This document shows positions 42,161-49,559 of a stretch of DNA of 64,000 nt, piece after piece. The notes beneath the pieces were generated by a model. It was not told the origin of the DNA. It was given only the letters and a program-made list of their open reading frames with translations, and searched no databases. A program made the translations under genes and the position numbers. Position 1 is the first letter of the stretch. Every line of letters starts with the position of its first letter. The DNA comes from Streptomyces seoulensis (GTDB taxonomy: Bacteria; Actinomycetota; Actinomycetes; Streptomycetales; Streptomycetaceae), in contig NZ_AP025667.1 of assembly GCF_022846655.1 (NCBI RefSeq), positions 3,013,001 through 3,077,000 of the forward strand, given 5' to 3'.

Positions 42161-42937
42161 ATGGACCACTCCGCGGCACTCGCCCGTTACGACCTGGAGA
42201 TGCGGCAGCACGCCCGCCCCGACGCGCCCGGCGCCCGGATCGAGCGGGCCGGTGCCGTGGTGCGCCAGGTCGCGGGCGAACGGGGCTGGAACGGCGTCGT
42301 CTGGTCCGGCCTCGACGCGGCCGGGGCCGACCGCGCCATCGAGGAGCAGATCGCGCGCTTCACCGGGCTGGGACGGGACTTCGAGTGGAAGCTCTACGGC
42401 CACGACGGTCCGCCTGACCTGGCGGCTCGGCTCACCGCAGCGGGGTTCCGGGCCGAGGAGCCGGAGACGCTGATGGTCGGCGAGATCGCGGAACTCGCCC
42501 TGGAGGAACGGCTCCCGGACGGCGTCCGTCTGGTCCGGGCCGCCGACACCGCGGGCGTCGACCTCGTCGTGGAGGTGCACGAGAAGGTCTTCGGCACCGA
42601 CGGCACCGCCTTGCGCGCCCATCTGCTGGCCCGCCTCGCCACCGACCCCGGCACGGTCCTCGCCGTGGTCGCGCTGGCCGGGGACGAGCCGGTGGCCTCC
42701 GCCCGGCTGGAGCTGGTGCCGGGCGGGGACTTCGCCGGACTCTGGGGCGGCGGCACCGTCGAGAAGTGGCGCGGCCGGGGCCTGTACCGCGCCCTGGTCG
42801 CCCACCGCACCCGCGTCGCCGCCGCCCACGGCTGCCGTCATGTCCAGGTGGACGCCTCCGCCATGAGCCGCCCCGTCCTGGAACGCCTGGGGCTGCACGC
42901 CCTGACCACCACGACGCCGTACCTGTACGAGGTGTGA
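42161..42937 (+). CDS. GNAT family acetyltransferase
   Basis: 258 residues. ATG 42161 is eight bases after GGAG; the GTG at 42152 overlaps that site and is not favoured. The N-terminal 125 residues are variable (EWKLYGHDGPPDLAARLTAA), and the GNAT core occupies the C-terminal half: GVRLVRAADTAGVDLVVEVH, VLAVVALAGDEPVASARLEL, WGGGTVEKWRGRGLYRALVA with the acetyl-CoA loop R-G-R-G, and HVQVDASAMSRPVLERLGLH. Substrate unknown. Eight bases separate its stop from that of the convergent GlsB gene. Confidence 0.9.
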   Translation: MDHSAALARYDLEMRQHARPDAPGARIERAGAVVRQVAGERGWNGVVWSGLDAAGADRAIEEQIARFTGLGRDFEWKLYGHDGPPDLAARLTAAGFRAEEPETLMVGEIAELALEERLPDGVRLVRAADTAGVDLVVEVHEKVFGTDGTALRAHLLARLATDPGTVLAVVALAGDEPVASARLELVPGGDFAGLWGGGTVEKWRGRGLYRALVAHRTRVAAAHGCRHVQVDASAMSRPVLERLGLHALTTTTPYLYEV

Positions 42938-42945
42938 CGTGAGGG

Positions 42946-43212
42946 TCAGTGGCGGCGGCCCCGCGTGCGGTCCAGCGCGGCGATGCCGACCGCGGCCAGG
43001 GCGATCTGGATCAGCCACTCGATCCAGTCGGGCCCGTCGGTGTCCGCGACACCCAGACCCGCCGCGATGGCCGAGCCCAGCAGGGCGGCCACGATGCCGA
43101 CGAGGATCGTGACCAGCACGCCGATGTGCTGGCGGCCGGGTACGACCAGCCGCCCGAGCACGCCGATGACTATGCCGATGATGACGGCGCTGATGATCCC
43201 TGAAATCTCCAT
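42946..43212 (-). CDS. GlsB/YeaQ/YmgE family small membrane protein
   Basis: 88 residues, ATG 43212 with GAGGGG upstream. Three membrane helices: IISAVIIGIVIGVLGRLVV with the family motif GxLGRLVVPGxQ, then VLVTILVGIVAALLGSAIAA and IEWLIQIALAAVGIAALD. GlsB-type proteins are general stress proteins of unknown mechanism. It is coded 143 bases downstream of the glucosaminidase gene on the same strand. Confidence 0.93.
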   Translation of the reverse strand: MEISGIISAVIIGIVIGVLGRLVVPGRQHIGVLVTILVGIVAALLGSAIAAGLGVADTDGPDWIEWLIQIALAAVGIAALDRTRGRRH

Positions 43213-43355
43213 GTCCACCCCTCGTGGTCTCGGCCCCTGCTGCAGTGGCATGTGCCCGCTGCTGACGGAGCCAGTCCACCCGGCGCCGCCACCCAGGAAC
43301 CCCATCGGAAGGGTGCCCGGGGCGGCGGCCGCCGACGCGGCGGAGCGGTGCGGTT

Positions 43356-46079
43356 TCAGGAGGCGGGAACCGTGCGCTCGGGGGTGTTCCAGCCGGAGAT
43401 CCGCACCCGCGGCGCCGAGCCGCGCAGGTCCGCCGTGCGATAGGTGGCGGTGAGCGTCACCGACTCGCCGGGCCAGAGCCCGACCTGGTTGTCCGACCAG
43501 CGCACCGGAAGCACCGGCCTGCCCCGCCCGTCGACCAGATGCACGTCCGTCAGCAGCGAGGGCGTCCGGCCGCCGCCCGAGCGGCGCAGGGTCACCGTCG
43601 TGGTGGACAGGGCGCCGGAGGCCGAGGTGGCCGCCGCCACCGACACCGGTACCCGCGCCATGGAGGCGAGGCCCTTCAGATCGGCGTAGCCGGTGGTCGG
43701 GGTGTGGTACCAGTCGGAGTTCGCCCAGTCGAGGGTGTCGGGCCTGGTGGAGAGCCAGTACACGTTCCGGCTCACCTCCCTGCCGTCCGGGCCGGTCAGC
43801 ACCAGGCGCAGCAGGTGGGTGCCCGAGGTGCCGCCGACCTGCCGGGGCAGGGTGAACGCGGTGCTGTGGGCGCCGTCGCCGGGGACGCGCATCCCGGCCA
43901 GGGTCCGCTCGTAGCGCGGGGTGCCGTCCGGGTCGGACAGGGTCGCCCGTGCGGTGAGGCCGGTGGCGGGGGCGTGCCGGTCGTTGACGACGACCACCGT
44001 GCGGTCGTCGTAGGAGTACTGGACGTGCAGCGGCTCGCCCGCCTTCTTGGCGCCGAAGTAGGAGCCGTTCTGGTCGAGATGACGGTCCATCAGTTGCCAG
44101 TGCAGTGAGGTCCAGCCGCTGTTGAGCATCCAGTGCACGATCCCGGTCGCGGGCTTGTCGGCGTCGTGGGCGTTGCGGCGGTACGCCTCGAACTCGGCGC
44201 GGACGTTCTCGTACTGGGCGAGCTGCGCCTTGCGCACGTAGTCGGCGAGGCCGGTCGGGGCGCCGTAGCGGCCGGTCAGGGCGTCGTCGTAGAGCTTCAG
44301 TGTGGAGAAGACGGCCGAGGGGGAGCGGTGGTACTGCTTGGCCGCCGGTTCCTTCCACAGGGTGTCCAGCTCGGCGGGGGTCAGCATCCGGCGCAGGGTG
44401 TCCAGTGTGGGGATGCTGGGGCCGGCGCTGGTCTCGGAGTTGAAGCCGGTGGCGCCGCCCTCGCGCTTGGCGTACCAGTAGGCGGGCGGGACCCAGTCGT
44501 AGGGGCCGGACATCTTCATGCCCGAACTGCCCAGCTTCGGCGAGGAGTCGTCGGAGGCGGCCGGGATCACCGGGTTGGGCCAGTCGGCCGCGGCGAGGGC
44601 GTCCAGGTAGTCCTTCTCGGTCCTGGCGTCGGGGGCGGTGTCGCTGCCGATCAGGAAGGAGATGACGCTCGGGTGGCCGCGCAGCCGGGCCGCCTCTGCG
44701 GCCATGGACGCCTTCGCCACCGTGCGGTCGGCGGCGTCCCACTTCTCCCCGTGCCCGTCCTCGTTGAACGGGCCCTCCCACTTGTCGCAGCACTCCCAGC
44801 CCGGCAGCGTGAGCACGCCGAGCCGATCGGCCAGGTCGAAGAACTCGTCCGGCTCGATGTGCCCCTCCAGCCGGACGGTGTTCAGCCCGAGGTCGAGGAC
44901 GTAACGCAGCCGGTCCTCCACGTACCGGCGGTCCCAGCGCAGGAACTGGTCCGGTGACCAGCCGCCGCCCCTGATCTGCAGCGGCCGTCCGTTGATCCGG
45001 TACCGGCGGGCCCCGTCCTTGTCCAGGGGTGCGCGGACGTCACGGATGCCGAAGGTCTGGTGCGCGGTGTCGGAGACGGTGCCGGCCACGGAGGCGGTGA
45101 GCCGCAGGTCGTAGAGCGGCTGGCCGCCCATGCCGGCGGGCCACCACACCCTCGGGGACGTGAGGTGCAGGCCGGGCACGTCGGCGGGGGAGAAGGCGAC
45201 CGTGCGCGACTCGTGCGCGGCGAGCGCCACCCGGCGGGTCAGGGTGGTCCCGGCGACCGAGCCGGACACCAGGGCGGTGACCGGCCGGGCGCTGTCGTTG
45301 CGCACCCGCGCCCGCACCGTGAGGTCGGCGCCGGCCAGCGACGGCACGGCCAGCTCGGTCACCACACGCGCGTCGGCCAGCGTGACCGGGCCGCCGCGCC
45401 GGACCAGGACGTCACGGACCAGGCCCATGTTCTGGTCCGGGGGCGGCTGGAGCCAGTCGAGCCAGCCCATGCTGAGGTCCCGGTCGGGGTCGTTGGGCCG
45501 CACCCGGAAGGCGACCGTGTTCCGGCCGGCCCGCACCAGCGGCGTGATGTCCAGCTCGTGTCGCGTGTAGGCGCCGCTCACCTGCGCGTCCGTCGCCACC
45601 CGGTGGCCGTTCACGTACACCTCGGCCGCCGGGACGACCCCGCTGAAGTCGAGGCGGGTGCGGCGGGAGGTGTCGTCCACGGTGAAGTCGGAGCGGTACC
45701 ACCAGGGCACCTGGAAGTCGGCCTTCGGGATCTTGCTCAGGTTGGTCGAGCGGAAGGGGTCCGGATAGCGGCCCTCGGCCAGGAGCGCGGCCAGGACCGT
45801 GGAGCGGGGGCCCGCGTGGTGCCAGCCGCGCGCCGGATAGCCGGGGGAGGAGACGGCGGCCGCCGGTTCGCGCACCTTCGCCGTGGACTGGAGGGCGAAC
45901 GAGGCGAGCGCGGTGGCCGAGCCCGCCTCGGCCGGGACACGGGTCGCCCCGGGCGCCGGACGCGGCGCCGGGGCACGGTCCTCCGGGCCCGCCCAGGCGG
46001 TGGTGGTGAGGGTGCCGATCAGGCCGAGGAGCGCGGCGGCCGTGGCGATGCGGCGGCCGGGGGCGGGGCGAGCGGACAG
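43356..46079 (-). CDS. csxA: Secreted exo-beta-D-glucosaminidase (GH2), probable CTG start
   Basis: 907 residues if translation starts at CTG 46079, six bases after GGAG (46089-46086). No ATG, GTG or TTG lies between the upstream in-frame stop and GTG 45875, yet this stretch codes a good signal peptide (PGRRIATAAALLGLIGTLTTTAWA). GH2 layout: sugar-binding jelly roll (WYRSDFTVDDTSRRTRLDFS, EVYVNGHRV), immunoglobulin-like domain, then the catalytic barrel with ILNTVRLEGHIEPD-like block, IGSDTAPD (acid/base Asp near 44640) and FNSETSAGPSIP (nucleophile Glu near 44434). The Ser-Asp pair in place of Asn-Glu is typical of exo-glucosaminidases such as CsxA. It releases glucosamine from chitosan ends. 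Confidence 0.83.
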   Translation of the reverse strand: MSARPAPGRRIATAAALLGLIGTLTTTAWAGPEDRAPAPRPAPGATRVPAEAGSATALASFALQSTAKVREPAAAVSSPGYPARGWHHAGPRSTVLAALLAEGRYPDPFRSTNLSKIPKADFQVPWWYRSDFTVDDTSRRTRLDFSGVVPAAEVYVNGHRVATDAQVSGAYTRHELDITPLVRAGRNTVAFRVRPNDPDRDLSMGWLDWLQPPPDQNMGLVRDVLVRRGGPVTLADARVVTELAVPSLAGADLTVRARVRNDSARPVTALVSGSVAGTTLTRRVALAAHESRTVAFSPADVPGLHLTSPRVWWPAGMGGQPLYDLRLTASVAGTVSDTAHQTFGIRDVRAPLDKDGARRYRINGRPLQIRGGGWSPDQFLRWDRRYVEDRLRYVLDLGLNTVRLEGHIEPDEFFDLADRLGVLTLPGWECCDKWEGPFNEDGHGEKWDAADRTVAKASMAAEAARLRGHPSVISFLIGSDTAPDARTEKDYLDALAAADWPNPVIPAASDDSSPKLGSSGMKMSGPYDWVPPAYWYAKREGGATGFNSETSAGPSIPTLDTLRRMLTPAELDTLWKEPAAKQYHRSPSAVFSTLKLYDDALTGRYGAPTGLADYVRKAQLAQYENVRAEFEAYRRNAHDADKPATGIVHWMLNSGWTSLHWQLMDRHLDQNGSYFGAKKAGEPLHVQYSYDDRTVVVVNDRHAPATGLTARATLSDPDGTPRYERTLAGMRVPGDGAHSTAFTLPRQVGGTSGTHLLRLVLTGPDGREVSRNVYWLSTRPDTLDWANSDWYHTPTTGYADLKGLASMARVPVSVAAATSASGALSTTTVTLRRSGGGRTPSLLTDVHLVDGRGRPVLPVRWSDNQVGLWPGESVTLTATYRTADLRGSAPRVRISGWNTPERTVPAS

Positions 46080-46190
46080 GGCGGACTCCAGCCTCGAGAG
46101 GTCACGGAACGCTTGGCCCGGCTCAAGCTAGAAAGCGCCACGAACCGTGTCAAAGACCCCCGGCCTGGACGCGCCGCCCCGGCGCACGAG

Positions 46191-46220
46191 GAGGCCGGTC
46201 CGCTCCGGCGGACCGGCCTC
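46191..46220. terminator. Inverted repeat in the litS/glucosaminidase gap
   Basis: GAGGCCGGTCCG (46191-46202), loop CTCCGG, CGGACCGGCCTC (46209-46220): perfect 12-base stem, in a 325-base gap without a gene. Likely ends the leftward litS transcript, though no T-run follows. Confidence 0.6.
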
Positions 46221-46404
46221 GCGTCCTTCGTCGTCGTTTGTGGGCTGCGTACGGTCCTCCTTCCGTCGCACCGAGCGGACTCGACCGCGTCCGGTGGGCC
46301 AGCGGTGGAGTGCCGCGTATCGCGTATCCGTCCATTCTGCGCCTTTTATTCCCGTATGTGTAGGGGGGTTCGGGGAATTCCTCGCACGGGATTCGCATCC
46401 CGCC

Positions 46405-47028
46405 TCAGACGGCCGCCTCCACCGGTTCCAGCCGCTCGATCCCGCGGCGCAGCCGGTGCAGGCCCCGGCGCGCGTGGCTCTTCACCGTGCCCAGCGGCCA
46501 GCCCGTGCGGGCGGCGATCTGCGGCTGGGTGAGGTCCTCGTAGAAGGCCAGGTACAGCACCCGCCGCTGGGCCGCCGGGAGCCGCCCCAGCTCGCGCCGG
46601 ACCAGGAGCCGGTCGAGGACCGTCTCCGGATCGGCGCCGGTCTCGGCGCTGAGCGCGGTGCGGGAGAGGGTCGCGGCCGCCGCCGCGGCCAGTTCGCCCC
46701 GCCGGGCCCGGGCCGCCAGCGCGTCGAAGATCTTGCGCCGGGTGATGCCGACGATCCAACCGCCCAGCGGCCCGCGCTCGGGACGGTAGCCCGCGCGGCC
46801 CCGCCACACCCCGAGGAACACCTGCTGGGTCACGTCCTCCGCCTCCCCGGCGTTCCCGAGCGCGCGCCGGGCGAGCGCGTACACCAGGGACGACCAGCGC
46901 CGGTACACGGCCGCGAGGCAGTCCTCGTCCCCCGCGACCAGGCCCCGCGCCAGCTCCTCGTCGCCGCAGAGGTCCCCGGCCGGGGCCACGGGCGGCGCGG
47001 CGGTGGGCGGGGTCGGGTACGAGGTCAT
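46405..47028 (-). CDS. litS: ECF sigma factor, LitS-like
   Basis: 207 residues, ATG 47028. Region 2: GLVAGDEDCLAAVYRRWSSL, AEDVTQQVFLGVWRGRAGYR with GPLGGWIVGITRRKIFDAL. Region 4: LPAAQRRVLYLAFYEDLTQP with recognition helix WPLGTVKSHARRGLHRLRRG. The divergent neighbour is a LitR-type MerR regulator and the photolyase gene lies beyond it, as in the light-response locus of S. coelicolor where LitR is needed for light-induced litS expression and LitS then drives carotenoid and photolyase genes. Naming rests on this context, not on a search. Confidence 0.8.
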   Translation of the reverse strand: MTSYPTPPTAAPPVAPAGDLCGDEELARGLVAGDEDCLAAVYRRWSSLVYALARRALGNAGEAEDVTQQVFLGVWRGRAGYRPERGPLGGWIVGITRRKIFDALAARARRGELAAAAAATLSRTALSAETGADPETVLDRLLVRRELGRLPAAQRRVLYLAFYEDLTQPQIAARTGWPLGTVKSHARRGLHRLRRGIERLEPVEAAV

Positions 47029-47118
47029 GACCTGGCTCCTCGGGTGGGACGTCCAGGTCATCGTGTGAGGCGGCACCGGGCACCGACAACTCGCATCGTT
47101 TCTGCGTCGTTCCCGGCG

Positions 47119-47124
47119 TACAGT
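47119..47124 (+). promoter_or_regulatory. Candidate -10 element of litR, leaderless transcript
   Basis: TACAGT lies six bases before the litR ATG, and no ribosome binding site is present, so the mRNA probably begins at the start codon. A convincing -35 box was not seen. The 102-base litS/litR gap must hold both promoters. Confidence 0.4.
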
Positions 47125-47130
47125 CGTCGT

Positions 47131-48138
47131 ATGGACGACGCAGCCGAGGTCCCGGTCCCCGGCGCCGGGCTCACCACGGGCGCCCTGGCCCGCAGACTCG
47201 GGGTCTCGCCCACCACCCTGCGCTCCTGGGACCGCCGCTACGGTCTCGGGCCCGCCGCCCGCGCCGACGGCAGGCACCGCCGCTGGACCCCGGACGACGT
47301 GGCCGTGCTGGAGGCGATGTGCCGCCTGACCTCCTCGGGCGTGCCGCCCGCCGAGGCGGCCCGCGCCGCCCGCGGCGCCACGCGGCCGCCCACCGTGCCC
47401 GCCCCCGCCCCCTCTTCCGGCTCCCGCTCCCGCGCCCCCGGCGCGCTGCCGCTCGGTGACGTGCGCGCGGAGTGCCGGGGGCTGGCCCGTGCTGCCGTCC
47501 GCCTCGACGCCCCGGCCGTGGAGGAGCAACTGGACGGTGTCGTCGCCGAGTACGGCCTCACCGTCGCCTGGCAGGACGTGATGGCGCCCGCCCTGCACGC
47601 CGTCGGCCGCAAGTGGGCATCCTCGGGCGACCGTTACATCGAGGTCGAGCACCTGCTGTCCTGGCACGTCGCCACCGCCCTGCGCCGCCACACCCCCCGG
47701 CTGGGCCCGGCCGGCACCCCCGTGGCCGGGCCCGTCGTGCTCGCCTGCGCCCCCGACGAACAGCACACCCTTCCCCTGGAGGCCCTCAACGCCGCGCTGG
47801 CCCAACACGGCGTCCCCACCAGGATGTTCGGCAGTGCCGTCCCCGCCGACGCGCTCGCCGCCGCCGTACGACGCCTGGGCCCGGCCGCGGTGGTGCTGTG
47901 GTCCCAGTCCCGCGCGACCGCCAGTCTGCCGCTCGCCCGGCATGTCGCGGGCATCGAGTGGGGCGTACGCGGCGCCCGCCGGCAGACCCTGATGATGCTC
48001 GGCGGCCCCGGCTGGGCCGGCCGCTCCTGCCAGGGCATGCTGCGCCCGACCGGACTGGCCGACGCCCTCGACACCCTGACCGCCGCCTACGGCACCGCAC
48101 CCGGCCGGGACCTCACTCCAGCCCGCGTGCGTGCTTGA
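47131..48138 (+). CDS. litR: MerR-family light-response regulator with cobalamin-binding-type domain, LitR-like
   Basis: 335 residues, ATG 47131. Residues 14-80 are the MerR helix-turn-helix (LTTGALARRLGVSPTTLRSW, RRYGLGPAARADGRHRRWTP), followed by a Pro/Ser linker. Residues 108-190 are the helical cobalamin cap (KWASSGDRYIEVEHLLSWHV) and 200-330 the Rossmann-type domain (VVLACAPDEQHTLPLEALNA). In CarH proteins the cap has W-x9-E-H and the core E-x-H-x2-G with the axial His. Here they are W162-x10-E173-H174 and E210-Q-H212-T-L-P, so His is kept but the Gly is Pro. Divergent from litS; its 3' end overlaps the photolyase gene by 26 bases. Confidence 0.85.
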   Translation: MDDAAEVPVPGAGLTTGALARRLGVSPTTLRSWDRRYGLGPAARADGRHRRWTPDDVAVLEAMCRLTSSGVPPAEAARAARGATRPPTVPAPAPSSGSRSRAPGALPLGDVRAECRGLARAAVRLDAPAVEEQLDGVVAEYGLTVAWQDVMAPALHAVGRKWASSGDRYIEVEHLLSWHVATALRRHTPRLGPAGTPVAGPVVLACAPDEQHTLPLEALNAALAQHGVPTRMFGSAVPADALAAAVRRLGPAAVVLWSQSRATASLPLARHVAGIEWGVRGARRQTLMMLGGPGWAGRSCQGMLRPTGLADALDTLTAAYGTAPGRDLTPARVRA

Positions 48139-49489
48139 ACCGCTCCAGCCCGTCCTTGAGGTCGACGATCGGGTCCGGGTAGTCCCCGATCGCGGCCCGG
48201 TCCGGCCCGCGCAGCTTCCACGGCTCGTGCACCGCCGGACCCTCGACGTCCGCCAACTCCGCGACCCAGTGCCGGACATAGGCGCCGTCCGGGTCGTACC
48301 GCTTGGCCTGGGTCGTCGGGTTGAGCACGCGGTTGGGGCGGCTGTCGGTGCCCGTGCCAGCCATCCACTGCCAGTTGAGCTGGTTGTTGGCCACGTCCCC
48401 GTCCACCAGTAGGTCCAGGAAGTGCCGGGCGCCCACCCGCCAGTCCACGTACAGCGTCTTGGCCAGGAAACTCGCCGTCAGCAGCCTGCCCCGGTTGTGC
48501 ATCCAGCCCTCGTGCCGCAACTGGCGCATCGCCGCGTCCACCACCGGATAGCCGGTACGGCCCTGCTTCCACGCCTCGATGTCCGCCTCGGCCCGCGATC
48601 CGGTGCGCCAGCGGTCCCGCTTGGTCCGGTAGTCGGTGTGGGACACCTTCGGCCGCACCGCCAGCACCTGCCGGTTGAAGTCGCGCCAGGCGACCTGCCG
48701 TACGAACGCCTCCGCGCCCGCGCCGCCCTCCAGCCGTGCCCGATGCACGAGTTCCACCGGCGAGACGGTGCCGAAGTGCAGATGCGGGGAGAGCCGGGAG
48801 GTGGCGTCCCCGGCCATGTCGTCGTGCCGGTCCTCGTACGCGTCGATGCCCGAGCGCAGCCAGGCGGCCACCATCCGGCGGCCCTGTGCCTCCCCGCCCT
48901 CGGCGAGCCCCGGCGAGGTGCCCGGTACCGCGTCGCGCGAGGGGAGCTCCTCCGAGCCCACGCCGTCGGGCACGCTCACCTTCCGGGGCGCGCCCAGCGG
49001 GTCCCGCAGAGCCTGCCCGGACCAGTGACGGAAGTACGGGGTGAACACGGCGAAGTGGTCCGAGCCGGCCGGGGTCACCACGCCGGGCTCGACGGCACCG
49101 GTCACCGTGTCGTGGACGTGCAGCCTGCGCCCGTCCGCCTCCAGCGCGCGGCGCAGGGCGTGCTCGCGGCGGTGCGCGTAACCGCTGACGTCGGCGGCCA
49201 GGTGCACCTCGTCGGCGTCCGCCTCGGCGACCACCTTGCACACCTCGGCGACCAGGTCGCCGGAGCGCACCACCAGCCGGCCGCCGCGCTCGCGCAGTCC
49301 GGCGTCCAGGTCCCGCAGGCAGTCGGCGAGGAACGCCCGCCGGTTGGGCGCGGCGAAGCCGGCGGTCTCGATGCCGTCGTCGCGCACGAACAGCGGCACC
49401 ACCTGCCGGGCCCCGTCGAGGGCCGCGCGCAGCGGCGGATGATCGTGCAGACGCAGATCGGAGGTGAACAGGACGACCGAGGTGTTCAT
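48113..49489 (-). CDS. phr: Deoxyribodipyrimidine photolyase
   Basis: 458 residues, ATG 49489. The N-terminal alpha/beta antenna domain starts SVVLFTSDLRLHDHPPLRAA. The C-terminal flavin domain has SRLSPHLHFGTVSPVELVHR, RDFNRQVLAVRP, WKQGRTGYPVVDAAMRQLRH, GWMHNRGRLLTASFLAK, YVDWRVGARHFLDLLVDGDV and NNQLNWQWMAGTGTDSRPNR, the class I CPD photolyase signature with the electron-transfer Trp. It repairs cyclobutane pyrimidine dimers with blue light. Transcribed in the same direction as the SDR gene upstream (70 bases apart), so probably one light-induced operon. Confidence 0.95.
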   Translation of the reverse strand: MNTSVVLFTSDLRLHDHPPLRAALDGARQVVPLFVRDDGIETAGFAAPNRRAFLADCLRDLDAGLRERGGRLVVRSGDLVAEVCKVVAEADADEVHLAADVSGYAHRREHALRRALEADGRRLHVHDTVTGAVEPGVVTPAGSDHFAVFTPYFRHWSGQALRDPLGAPRKVSVPDGVGSEELPSRDAVPGTSPGLAEGGEAQGRRMVAAWLRSGIDAYEDRHDDMAGDATSRLSPHLHFGTVSPVELVHRARLEGGAGAEAFVRQVAWRDFNRQVLAVRPKVSHTDYRTKRDRWRTGSRAEADIEAWKQGRTGYPVVDAAMRQLRHEGWMHNRGRLLTASFLAKTLYVDWRVGARHFLDLLVDGDVANNQLNWQWMAGTGTDSRPNRVLNPTTQAKRYDPDGAYVRHWVAELADVEGPAVHEPWKLRGPDRAAIGDYPDPIVDLKDGLERFKHARGLE

Positions 49490-49559
49490 CGAACGGCTCC
49501 GGAGCAGGGAATGCGGACGGTGGACTCTTCCGGACGAGTGCGCCGGACGGACGCGGCCG

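Noticed and set aside
44630..44650. Glucosaminidase judged inactive because the acid/base Glu of GH2 is Asp (Ser-Asp instead of Asn-Glu)
   Set aside because: The Ser-Asp pair is, as I recall, the normal arrangement in the exo-beta-glucosaminidase subfamily (CsxA), with the nucleophile Glu retained at the expected distance.
46150..46398. An 82-codon leftward frame in the litS/glucosaminidase gap
   Set aside because: Arg-rich product without domain, no ribosome binding site, and it spans a strong hairpin; treated as non-coding.
46405..48279. A 624-codon leftward frame joining litS with upstream sequence
   Set aside because: The part beyond ATG 47028 is antisense to litR; only the last 207 codons are the sigma factor.
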